A stretch of 64,000 bases of DNA, taken from assembly GCA_049645705.1 (NCBI GenBank), contig JBARUK010000004.1, forward strand, positions 62,001 to 126,000, written 5' to 3'. The notes below the pieces were generated by a model that was given only the letters and a program-made list of their open reading frames with translations, did no database searches and was not told the DNA's origin. This document shows, one piece after another, positions 53,058 to 60,739 of the stretch (position 1 is its first letter; every line of letters begins with the position of its first letter). The position numbers and the translations under genes were made by a program. The stretch is from JBGNFV01 sp049645705. Its GTDB lineage: Bacteria > Bacteroidota > Bacteroidia > Cytophagales > Cyclobacteriaceae.

Positions 53058-53462
53058 ATGGCTTCAATTAGTAGTATAGAAGGTATCGGTCCGGTAGCAA
53101 CTGAAAAACTGGGTGCTGCGGGAGTTAAAACTACAGAAGGACTCTTAAAGGCAGGCGCTTCTAAAGCAGGCAGAAAATCCCTTGCCAGCGATACTGGAAT
53201 CGACGAAAAGAAATTGTTGAAGTTTGTCAACATGGCGGACCTGTTCAGGATAAAAGGTGTAGGTGAAGAAATATCTGAATTGCTGGAAGCCTCAGGCGTA
53301 GACACAGTAAAGGAGTTACGGAACAGAGTACCGGCCAACCTTCATAAAAAGATGGTGGAAGTTAACGATCAGAAAAAGCTGGTAAGGCAAGTGCCTTCCG
53401 AATCACAGGTTGAAGGCTTTGTGAGCCATGCTAAAGAACTCGACCCGATGGTCACTCATTAA
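53058..53462 (+). CDS. DUF4332 helix-hairpin-helix protein
   Basis: The 134-residue protein has two helix-hairpin-helix units of the DUF4332 kind: ISSIEGIGPVATEKLGAAGVKTTEGLLKAGASKAGRKSLASDTGI and then LFRIKGVGEEISELLEASGVDTVKELRNRVPANLHKKM. The GIGP and GVGE turns are typical. Such proteins may bind DNA without sequence choice, or a partner; no role is proven. It is downstream of the DUF937-like gene and ends at a terminator. Confidence 0.82.
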   Translation: MASISSIEGIGPVATEKLGAAGVKTTEGLLKAGASKAGRKSLASDTGIDEKKLLKFVNMADLFRIKGVGEEISELLEASGVDTVKELRNRVPANLHKKMVEVNDQKKLVRQVPSESQVEGFVSHAKELDPMVTH

Positions 53463-53483
53463 TCTTCCGGAAAAAGAAACATA

Positions 53484-53508
53484 AAGGAGGCTTCAGGCCT
53501 CCTTTTTT
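53484..53508 (+). terminator. Terminator after the DUF4332 gene
   Basis: AAGGAGGC (to 53491) pairs with GCCTCCTT (from 53497) around a TTCAG loop, followed by a T run. Confidence 0.85.
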
Positions 53509-53523
53509 AATGTAAAAGAGCCT

Positions 53524-55086
53524 ATGCAGCAAAAAGCATTTAAAGAAGACATTCAGGAAGGATATACTCATCGTGGCCAGACCATAACCCTGGGCGCAGC
53601 CATGCTCAACGAAGAACCTCTTGCTGACACACAGGTGCGTCTTGCACTGAAAACATTTAACCGACATGGACTTATAGCAGGAGCGACCGGCACGGGCAAA
53701 ACCAAGACGCTGCAGGTAATAGCAGAACAGCTCTCTAATGCCGGAGTACCCTCTTTGGTCATGGACCTGAAAGGGGACCTGAGTGGCCTGGCAAAAGCCG
53801 CAGATGCGAACCCGAAACTAACCGGACGAAATGAAAAACTGGGACTGGAATTTACACCACAGTCCTTTCCGGTAGAATTCCTGTCACTATCCGATGAACC
53901 GGGCATAAAGCTACGCGCGACGGTATCTGAATTCGGGCCGGTACTATTCAGCAAAATACTGGACCTGAACGATACACAGTCCGGGGTAATGGCACTTATT
54001 TTCAAATACTGCGACGATAATAAATGGCCGCTCATAGACCTGGAGGATGTAAAGGAAGTACTACGCTACGTTGGTGATAAAGGTAAAGATGCATTTATAA
54101 AAGAATACGGACGTATTGCCGGTTCCACCTCATCGGCTATTATGCGTAAGATCGTAGAGCTGGAACAGCAACAGGCAGACAGGTTTTTCGGCGAGCCGTC
54201 TTTTAACCCTGACGACTTGGTCAGGCGTGATAGTGAAGGGAAGGGTGTCGTATCTATACTGCGACTAACTGACCTGCAGGACAGGCCCAAGCTGTTCTCC
54301 ACCTTCATGCTATCACTGTTGGCAGAGATATACAGTACATTCCCGGAAGAAGGTGATCTTGAGAAGCCAAAACTGTGCCTGTTTATAGATGAGGCACACC
54401 TGGTGTTTTCTGAAAGCAGCAAAGCCCTGCTTCAGCAACTGGAGGCGATCATTAAGCTGATTCGTTCTAAAGGAGTGGGCATATTCTTCTGCACACAAAG
54501 CCCGAATGATATACCTGACGAAATACTGGGTCAGCTAGGACTGAAGGTCCAGCATGCATTGCGAGCTTTTACCGCCAGGGATCGTAAGGCCATCCGAAGG
54601 TCAGCGGAGAACTTTCCTATATCTGACCACTACGATACAGCCACCCTGCTTACCAGCCTTGGAATAGGTGAAGCCCTCATAACGGCACTGAATGAGAAAG
54701 GAAGGCCTACACCCCTGGCTGCAACTATGCTGCGGGCCCCTGCCAGCAGAATGGACATTCTGACATCGCAGGAAATAAATGATGTATTGGCAGGGAGTCA
54801 ACTGCTTGGCAAGTACCGGGATGATGTGGACCGGGATAGCGCTCACGAAATCTTAAAACGGAAGCTGGAGCAGGCCGAAGCAGAAGACCACAGGGAGAAA
54901 ATGAAGGATCAATGGCAGTCTGCAGCTAAAAAACAAACCCCTACCCGAAGTACGGCCAAAGAGGAAGAAAGCTGGGTAGAAGAATTGAGCAAGAACACGA
55001 TGGTACGTCAACTGGGTCGCACGGTAATGCGTGAACTGGCAAGAGGTCTGCTGGGTGTATTAGGAGTTAACAAGAGAAAACGTTGA
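53524..55086 (+). CDS. HerA-like (DUF853) P-loop ATPase
   Basis: The 520-residue protein belongs to the HerA/FtsK-like ATPases of the DUF853 group. Walker A is GATGTGKT at residues 53-60, Walker B is LCLFIDEAHLVF, and sensor/arginine regions follow (IFFCTQSPNDIPDEILGQLGLKVQHALRAF). The C-terminal region is charged and helical, ending ELARGLLGVLGVNKRKR. HerA proteins pump DNA with NurA in archaea; bacterial DUF853 members are unproven and may act in DNA or envelope processes. The gene starts soon after the DUF4332 terminator and ends at its own, before tRNA-Cys. Confidence 0.88.
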   Translation: MQQKAFKEDIQEGYTHRGQTITLGAAMLNEEPLADTQVRLALKTFNRHGLIAGATGTGKTKTLQVIAEQLSNAGVPSLVMDLKGDLSGLAKAADANPKLTGRNEKLGLEFTPQSFPVEFLSLSDEPGIKLRATVSEFGPVLFSKILDLNDTQSGVMALIFKYCDDNKWPLIDLEDVKEVLRYVGDKGKDAFIKEYGRIAGSTSSAIMRKIVELEQQQADRFFGEPSFNPDDLVRRDSEGKGVVSILRLTDLQDRPKLFSTFMLSLLAEIYSTFPEEGDLEKPKLCLFIDEAHLVFSESSKALLQQLEAIIKLIRSKGVGIFFCTQSPNDIPDEILGQLGLKVQHALRAFTARDRKAIRRSAENFPISDHYDTATLLTSLGIGEALITALNEKGRPTPLAATMLRAPASRMDILTSQEINDVLAGSQLLGKYRDDVDRDSAHEILKRKLEQAEAEDHREKMKDQWQSAAKKQTPTRSTAKEEESWVEELSKNTMVRQLGRTVMRELARGLLGVLGVNKRKR

Positions 55087-55092
55087 GAATAG

Positions 55093-55118
55093 AAAAGCCC
55101 GGCAAAAACCGGGCTTTT
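55093..55118 (+). terminator. Terminator after the HerA-like gene
   Basis: AAAAGCCCGG at 55093-55102 pairs with CCGGGCTTTT at 55109-55118 around a C/A loop: a perfect 10-bp stem ending in T. Confidence 0.88.
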
Positions 55119-55122
55119 CATT

Positions 55123-55196
55123 TGGAGGTCGCGAGCGGATTCGAACCGCTGTACGAGCTTTTGCAGAGCTCTGCCTAGCCACTCGGCCACACGACC
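55123..55196 (-). tRNA. tRNA-Cys (GCA)
   Basis: On the minus strand the 5' end GGTCGTG (55196-55190) pairs with CGCGACC (55133-55127), with one G-U. The D arm GGCCGAGTGGCTAGGC is standard. The anticodon stem GAGCT/AGCTC encloses CTGCAAA, so the anticodon is GCA for cysteine. The T arm carries GGTTCGAATCC. The discriminator is U, and CCA is encoded (55125-55123). It lies between the HerA-like gene and rpsA. Confidence 0.95.
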
Positions 55197-55295
55197 TTTT
55201 CTCAGAAGGGAATGCAAATGTATACATTTATGGTATTCACGTCAAATCATAGGCATGTTATTTTCGCCTTTTAATTCCCCACGGCCAGTAAACAA

Positions 55296-55319
55296 ATAAG
55301 GCGCCCGGAGGCGCCTTAT
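55296..55319 (-). terminator. Terminator-type hairpin downstream of rpsA
   Basis: ATAAGGCGCC at 55296-55305 pairs perfectly with GGCGCCTTAT at 55310-55319 around CGGA. It lies 20 bp past the rpsA stop. Few T residues follow, so ending may be partial. Confidence 0.65.
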
Positions 55320-55339
55320 CTTCAATTTATATCAGAAGA

Positions 55340-57334
55340 TTACTTTTTGTCATCTTCTTTTTTCTCTTCTGCCTTTTCCTCAGCCTGCTCGACGTGCTCT
55401 TTTGCAGTCTCAACATCCTGAGTAGTAGAAGCTTCTTCAGTTTCAGTCTCCGCTTTGATCTCTTTCTTCTCCATACCGCGGGCTTCAGACTTTACCTTCT
55501 CGGTCTTATCTTCACCAGTAGTATCGGATTCTTTTTTAGCAGGCTGTCCGCCACCTTGCATCTGCTCTTTGAGCTGCGCAAGTGCTGAAAGATCTCCCAG
55601 AGTAGACTTTTCGCCATCGCCGGCAGGCTTGTCTCCGCCCTTGCCCTTTTTCTTAGAAGACGAAGCTGCTGCTTTCTTCTTAGGCTTGATTATCTCTTCC
55701 TCGTTGTATGTAGCCGAGTGAGAAAGTACGATACGGCGATCTTCTTTAGAGAATTCGATCACACGGAAGTCAAGCGTTTCGCCTGCTTCGATGTCACCAC
55801 CGTCCTCTTTCTGAAGCGTTTTACCAGGAGCAAATCCTTCTATACCGTAAGGCAGTTCGAGGGTTGCGCCTTTCTCGTTACGACCAAGGACAGTAGCCTT
55901 ATGTACAGAACCTACAGGGAATACACTTTCGAAAGTATCCCACGGGTTCTCTTCAAGCTGCTTATGCCCAAGAGCCAGACGACGATTGTCAACATCAAGT
56001 TCCAGAACCTGAACCTCAAGCTCTTCACCTACTTTAGTGAATTCACTAGGGTGCTTAACTTTCTTAGTCCAGCTTAAGTCTGAAACGTGTACAAGACCGT
56101 CGATACCTTCTTCAAGTTCGATGAACAGACCGAAGTTAGTAAGGTTACGTACCACGCCTTTGTGGTGAGTACCTACAGCATACTTGGTAAGTACATCTTC
56201 CTTAGTCCATGGATCTTCAGTAAGCTGCTTGATACCAAGAGACATCTTACGCTCGTCGCGGTCGAGAGTCAGTACAACAGCGTCCAGTTCGTCACCGATG
56301 CTGATGAAGTCCTGAGGATTTCTCAGGTGCTGAGACCAGCTCATTTCGCTCACGTGGATCAGACCTTCTACACCAGGCATGATCTCGAGGAATGCACCGT
56401 AGTCAGCCACATTAACAATACGTCCTTTAACCTTAGAGCCAACCTGCATTTCTTCTGCAAGTGAATCCCAAGGATGAGGAGTAAGCTGCTTCATACCAAG
56501 TGAGATACGCTTCTTGTCATCGTCGAAGTCAAGTACCACCACGTTGACCTTCTCGTCAAGGTTAAGCACTTCTTCGGGATGATTGATACGTCCCCAGGAA
56601 ATATCTGTGATGTGCAGAAGACCATCTACACCACCAAGGTCGATGAATACACCGAAGTTGGTCATGTTCTTGATCACGCCTTCCAGTACCTGGCCTCTTT
56701 CGAGGTTGTTTAGTATCTCGGCTTTCTGCTTTTCGAGGTCTTTCTCGATAAGTACTTTGTGAGAAACTACTACGTTATCGTTAGCGTAGTTGATCTTCAC
56801 AACTTTCACTTCCATTTTCTTGCCTACGTACTGATCGAAATCGCGAATAGGTTTCACGTCGATCTGTGAGCCGGGAAGGAATGCCTCTACACCGTAGATG
56901 TCTACAATAAGACCACCTTTGGTACGACGCTTAACAGTACCTTCGATAACGTTGTCGTCTTCGAGTGCACCAGTAATTTTTTCCCAAGCCTTAACGATCT
57001 TAGCTTTACGGCGCGAAAGTACAAGCTGCCCTAGAGAGTTTTCCTGCTCTTCTACGTATACTTCTACTTCATCACCGATCTTAAGATCAGGCGTATCACG
57101 GAATTCGGAGGCAGACACCAACCCGTCTGATTTGAAACCAATGTTAAGGATAACATCGCGGTTATTGATGCCTACAACTGTACCCGACACTACCTCATTC
57201 TCATTAACCTGAGTAAGGGTGCCATCGTACATTTCCGCCATTTTCTGGCGGTCTGAGTCGGAGTATCCCTCGCCGAAACCTTTCGATTCGAGGTCGTCCC
57301 AATTGAAATCTTGCTCTTGCTGAGAGTTAGCCAT
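55340..57334 (-). CDS. rpsA: 30S ribosomal protein S1
   Basis: S1 binds mRNA on the small ribosomal subunit and helps start translation, which matters in Bacteroidota where Shine-Dalgarno sites are weak. The 664-residue protein has six S1 (OB-fold) repeats between about residues 45 and 560. The later ones are very alike (GVIKNMTNFGVFIDLGGVDGLLHITDISW, GRIVNVADYGAFLEIMPGVEGLIHVSEMSW, GVVRNLTNFGLFIELEEGIDGLVHVSDLSW). The last 100 residues form a lysine/glutamate-rich, low-complexity tail ending EKAEEKKEDDKK. A good promoter lies at 57450-57480. Confidence 0.96.
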   Translation of the reverse strand: MANSQQEQDFNWDDLESKGFGEGYSDSDRQKMAEMYDGTLTQVNENEVVSGTVVGINNRDVILNIGFKSDGLVSASEFRDTPDLKIGDEVEVYVEEQENSLGQLVLSRRKAKIVKAWEKITGALEDDNVIEGTVKRRTKGGLIVDIYGVEAFLPGSQIDVKPIRDFDQYVGKKMEVKVVKINYANDNVVVSHKVLIEKDLEKQKAEILNNLERGQVLEGVIKNMTNFGVFIDLGGVDGLLHITDISWGRINHPEEVLNLDEKVNVVVLDFDDDKKRISLGMKQLTPHPWDSLAEEMQVGSKVKGRIVNVADYGAFLEIMPGVEGLIHVSEMSWSQHLRNPQDFISIGDELDAVVLTLDRDERKMSLGIKQLTEDPWTKEDVLTKYAVGTHHKGVVRNLTNFGLFIELEEGIDGLVHVSDLSWTKKVKHPSEFTKVGEELEVQVLELDVDNRRLALGHKQLEENPWDTFESVFPVGSVHKATVLGRNEKGATLELPYGIEGFAPGKTLQKEDGGDIEAGETLDFRVIEFSKEDRRIVLSHSATYNEEEIIKPKKKAAASSSKKKGKGGDKPAGDGEKSTLGDLSALAQLKEQMQGGGQPAKKESDTTGEDKTEKVKSEARGMEKKEIKAETETEEASTTQDVETAKEHVEQAEEKAEEKKEDDKK

Positions 57335-57449
57335 AAGAATTATTAGCAGCCCTATAAGTACGCCTCCGGTTTCCAGGGCCTAAAAATCGGGGATTTAGTT
57401 ATAAATAAATTGTAATAGCTTGAAAAACAGTCGTTTTTTAAGCGGACTG

Positions 57450-57480
57450 CAAAAATAGCAAAATAAAAGCTCTTATGAAA
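57450..57480 (-). promoter_or_regulatory. Bacteroidota-type promoter of rpsA
   Basis: On the minus strand TTTC (57480-57477), a 19-bp spacer and TATTTTTG (57457-57450) match the TTTG / TAnnTTTG consensus with one mismatch in the -33. The start of transcription would be near 57443, leaving a leader of about 110 nt before the ATG at 57334. Confidence 0.55.
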
Positions 57481-57626
57481 TTCCGGTAGCGAAAAGATGA
57501 GTACCTACCGGTCCTGAAGACTGCCTGATGACATTATACATGCATCAACTGTATAATAATCAACACATTTACGTAATTAACGTTCATAAATAACATCATC
57601 AATTACTTATATCAAACCCTATACAC

Positions 57627-58457
57627 ATGCTCTCTCGCCTATTGATTACCTCCGTTTTTACCGGTCTCTTCCTGTCGGGCTGTGGAGGCGAAAACGATCA
57701 GACCACACAAGCCAGCCAGGAAGCCGCGATCACAGACTCTACCAAAAGTGCAGAATCTTCATTTGCCGAATCCATCGGAATAGCACATGGAGATGATACC
57801 TGGAACAGCCACCAGGCTATACAGGGCGATATTACGGTAGTATTTAACGGCTCGGAACGAATAAAGGGAAATATGATAGCAGAAACCAGTGTGGGCCGTG
57901 TTCGCATAGAGCTTATGGACAGCACCATATTGGTATGGGACGGAAACAAAGCCTGGGTCAGCCCGGACACATCATCCATGCAGGGTGCCCGCTTTCATCT
58001 GAAAACCTGGCCCTATTTTTTGGCCGCTCCTATGAAACTGGACGACCCGGGCACAGTGTGGCAGGATATGACTGACGGCGAACTACTGGGACAAAACTAT
58101 ACCCGCCGAAAGCTGACATTTAAATCCGGTACAGGTGATTCACCTGATGACTGGTACATAATTTACAAAGAACCCGACACGGATAAGCTAAAAGCTATGT
58201 CATACATAGTGACATATGGAAACACGGTAGAAAAGGCGAGTGAAGCGCCTCATGTGATCGTATATGATGACTACCAGGAAGTGGACGGTACTATGTTAGC
58301 CAGATCTTGGAAATTTTACAACTGGTCTGAAGAGAAGGGCATTCAAGGAGACAGTATCGGTTACGTCACAGTTTCTAACCTGAGCTTTACGGAGGTTGCG
58401 GACAGTCTGTTTACAGAGCCAACTGGTGCCCGTGAAGATAAAATGCCTGAAAAATAG
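57627..58457 (+). CDS. Lipoprotein of LolA-like/DUF6503 type
   Basis: The 276-residue protein begins with a lipoprotein signal (LITSVFTGLFLSGCGG; Cys at about 19) and a Ser/Thr/Gln-rich linker. A beta-rich domain follows, with WNSHQAIQGDITVVFNGSERIKGNMIAETSVGRVRIEL, then LVWDGNKAWVSPD and DDWYIIYKEPDTDKLKAMSYIV. This resembles the lipoprotein-carrier (LolA/LolB) type fold and the Bacteroidota DUF6503 proteins. It may bind a lipid or acyl group in the envelope, but no function is proven. It is a single gene with its own terminator. Confidence 0.65.
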   Translation: MLSRLLITSVFTGLFLSGCGGENDQTTQASQEAAITDSTKSAESSFAESIGIAHGDDTWNSHQAIQGDITVVFNGSERIKGNMIAETSVGRVRIELMDSTILVWDGNKAWVSPDTSSMQGARFHLKTWPYFLAAPMKLDDPGTVWQDMTDGELLGQNYTRRKLTFKSGTGDSPDDWYIIYKEPDTDKLKAMSYIVTYGNTVEKASEAPHVIVYDDYQEVDGTMLARSWKFYNWSEEKGIQGDSIGYVTVSNLSFTEVADSLFTEPTGAREDKMPEK

Positions 58458-58480
58458 CCTGGTGCTATTACTAGAAATAG

Positions 58481-58512
58481 AAAAGCCATCCGCTAATCAG
58501 CAGATGGCTTTT
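58481..58512. terminator. Terminator between convergent genes
   Basis: AAAAGCCATC at 58481-58490 pairs with GATGGCTTTT at 58503-58512 over a 12-nt loop. A and T runs on both sides allow it to serve the lipoprotein gene and the convergent TolC gene. Confidence 0.85.
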
Positions 58513-58536
58513 ACTTCTGTCTTTCTTTATAGCTGT

Positions 58537-59865
58537 TTAATCAATAGTATGTATTGAAAGATTACCTGTCTGGTAATCTAATACTGTTTTTTGGAAACGC
58601 AGGGTGATCTCTGCCTGTGCCATATTTGCCTTCGCTTCAGCCAGAGCCCTATTGGCTTCAGTAAATTCCACATAGGTAGCAGATCCGAGCTTATATCTTT
58701 CAGATTGTGCATCAAAAGCCAACTGCGTAGCAGCAACTTGCTTTTGACCTAGCTCATAAGAGGCAAGCGCCTGACTATAATCAAGATAGGCTTGTTGAAG
58801 ATCAGTGTATACTTTTCTAGCCTGCTGCTCATAAAGTATGTGCGTATTTTCCTGGTTTACACGTGCACGAGCTACATCTGTTCTTGCTCTTAAACCATTA
58901 AACAACGGAACTCGCAAACTAATATATATTAATTTACTAAGATTTTCTGTTTCTACCTGCTGCTCAAAAGGCGAATCTGAAGCATCTGTATAGTAACTAC
59001 TAAATGTATAGCCGCCAACTATTGAGGGGACTAGACTTCCCTTTGCAATCGCAACATCGTATTCAGCTGCTTCACTACGCAGTTCAAGGTTCTTCAGATC
59101 TGAACGATTTGTTAGGGCTTCATCGTAAAGGTTTGACAAATCTCTGGTACCATAGAGATCCAGATTTATTTCGAATCCTGGGTCTTCTACTGAAAAATCC
59201 TTCGTAGGGTCAAGCATAATAAGTTGAGCAAGTACGGCCTTATCGGTTTCCAGCTGAGCCTCACGACGCACGACTTCAAGTTTAACCCGGCCTACTTCAG
59301 CCTCCTGATTGTATTGATCTACTATAGGTATGGCTCCTGCATCTACCATGCCTGTAATACGCTCTAATTGTTTTTCCTGAGCTTCAAGGTTCTCGCTGGC
59401 AATAGTGAGTAGCTGATGATCAAGCAGGACCTGCATGTATTGCAGAGATACGTTGTAAATAACATCCTGCTGGGTCCAATTCAGCAATTCCTGCTGAGCT
59501 TCATTCAGTGTTTTTGCCCGATGGATTGTATTTAGCTGACGTAAACCATTAAAGATAATACCCTCAGCATTTATTTCTGAGTATGCCGAATAAACCGTTT
59601 CGTTTACGAGGCGTCCCAGTTGCGGAATAAAATTGTTACCATTATTACGAGTGCCTTGCGTAAAGGCGTTTACGTCAGGTATAAGGTCAAATTTACTTTG
59701 GCTGAATTCGGCCTTAGATTGTATCTTGTTATTTCGCTCCCGCTTCAGATCCAGATTTTTTTGCAGTGCCATTTTAACAGCCTCCCCATAGATCAATGGT
59801 TCTTGAGCAAAGGTACTGATCGGGACGAAGAGTATGATAGTGAAAAGTAGATATAGAGATCTCAT
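58537..59865 (-). CDS. TolC-family outer membrane efflux protein
   Basis: The 442-residue protein has a signal peptide (SLYLLFTIILFVPISTFA) and two TolC repeats with long coiled-coil helices. Conserved segments are LQKNLDLKRERNNKIQSKAEFSQSKFDLIPDVNAFTQ, LRVPLFNGLRARTDVARARVNQ and FDAQSERYKLGSATYVEFTEANRALAEAKANMAQAEI. It forms the trimeric outer membrane channel of an export system. The ATPase gene ends 16 bp upstream, and the two permease genes precede that, so it is the last gene of a MacB-like ABC export unit. No periplasmic adaptor is seen in the window. Confidence 0.93.
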   Translation of the reverse strand: MRSLYLLFTIILFVPISTFAQEPLIYGEAVKMALQKNLDLKRERNNKIQSKAEFSQSKFDLIPDVNAFTQGTRNNGNNFIPQLGRLVNETVYSAYSEINAEGIIFNGLRQLNTIHRAKTLNEAQQELLNWTQQDVIYNVSLQYMQVLLDHQLLTIASENLEAQEKQLERITGMVDAGAIPIVDQYNQEAEVGRVKLEVVRREAQLETDKAVLAQLIMLDPTKDFSVEDPGFEINLDLYGTRDLSNLYDEALTNRSDLKNLELRSEAAEYDVAIAKGSLVPSIVGGYTFSSYYTDASDSPFEQQVETENLSKLIYISLRVPLFNGLRARTDVARARVNQENTHILYEQQARKVYTDLQQAYLDYSQALASYELGQKQVAATQLAFDAQSERYKLGSATYVEFTEANRALAEAKANMAQAEITLRFQKTVLDYQTGNLSIHTID

Positions 59866-59880
59866 GATGGTGTAGAATAA

Positions 59881-60570
59881 TTAGGCTCTAATTTCCTGTG
59901 AGTTGTTAGTTTCTTTCAGCATTCCATCTACAAGAGTGATGGTTCGATTGCCAAATGAGGCGTTATGTTCGGAATGAGTCACCTGGATGATGGTCATTCC
60001 TTCTTTATTCAGTTCTTTAAATAGCTCCATGACTTTATTACCCTGCTCAGAATGCAGGTTTCCGGTAGGTTCGTCTGCCAGCAGAAGTCTAGGCTGTCCG
60101 ATTATGGCTCTGGCCACACCTACCACCTGCTGCTGTCCACCGCTGAGCTGATCAGGAAACAAGTCCTTCTTAGCAACTATATTAAAGCGGTCCAGCATTT
60201 CTGCAACCAGGCTTTTTCTTACCTTACTTTTAATTCCTTTGTAGATAAGAGGGGTTTCGATGTTTTCATATACCGTCAGCTCATCGATGAGATGATAAGC
60301 CTGGAATACAAATCCGATATGATACTTATGAATATCGCTACGTTTTCTTTCTTTCAGACGGCTTACCTCCTCATCCAGGAAGAAGTACTCGCCTGCCGAT
60401 GCCTGGTCCAGCAAACCGATTATGTTCAGTAAGGTAGACTTACCGGCACCGCTGGGTCCCATGATCGTCAGGAAATCTCCCTGTTCTATGTCCAGGTTGA
60501 TGTCCTTCAGAATGAACGTTCTCTGAAAACGCGCCTCTACGTATTTATCAAGTTTTCTTAACCTGATCAT
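59881..60570 (-). CDS. MacB/LolD-like ABC transporter ATPase
   Basis: The 229-residue ATPase has Walker A at residues 38-46 (GPSGAGKST), the Q loop FVFQAYHLIDELTVYENIETPL, signature LSGGQQQVVGVARAI, Walker B LLLADEPTGNLHS and the H loop VTHSEHNAS. It is the type that pairs with FtsX/MacB-fold permeases. Right after the signature, the usual Arg of GGQQQRVAIARA is Val here, a small oddity. It sits between the permease genes and tolC and probably drives both. Confidence 0.93.
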   Translation of the reverse strand: MIRLRKLDKYVEARFQRTFILKDINLDIEQGDFLTIMGPSGAGKSTLLNIIGLLDQASAGEYFFLDEEVSRLKERKRSDIHKYHIGFVFQAYHLIDELTVYENIETPLIYKGIKSKVRKSLVAEMLDRFNIVAKKDLFPDQLSGGQQQVVGVARAIIGQPRLLLADEPTGNLHSEQGNKVMELFKELNKEGMTIIQVTHSEHNASFGNRTITLVDGMLKETNNSQEIRA

Positions 60571-60679
60571 ATTAGGTTATTGATTTCACCTTCAATAGCC
60601 AATAAATATGCCAAAGGGGAAACCTGCTCTAAAATAGCTGAAAAGGCACTTTTAATAAGCCTTACCGTTCACCAGCGCT

Positions 60680-60709
60680 CAGGGGGTGTCCGATTTCAGA
60701 CACCCCCTG
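60680..60709. repeat. Perfect 11-bp inverted repeat between permease and ATPase genes
   Basis: CAGGGGGTGTC at 60680-60690 pairs with GACACCCCCTG at 60699-60709 with an 8-nt loop. No T run follows on the minus strand. It lies between the permease stop and the ATPase start, so it may protect the upstream mRNA or tune expression of the two parts of the operon. Confidence 0.65.
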
Positions 60710-60739
60710 TATTTTGCTTACCAGGTCGGGTCAGACTGG

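Noticed and set aside
55008..55217. 69-residue frame across tRNA-Cys
   Set aside because: It reads through the tRNA gene and a terminator on the opposite strand.
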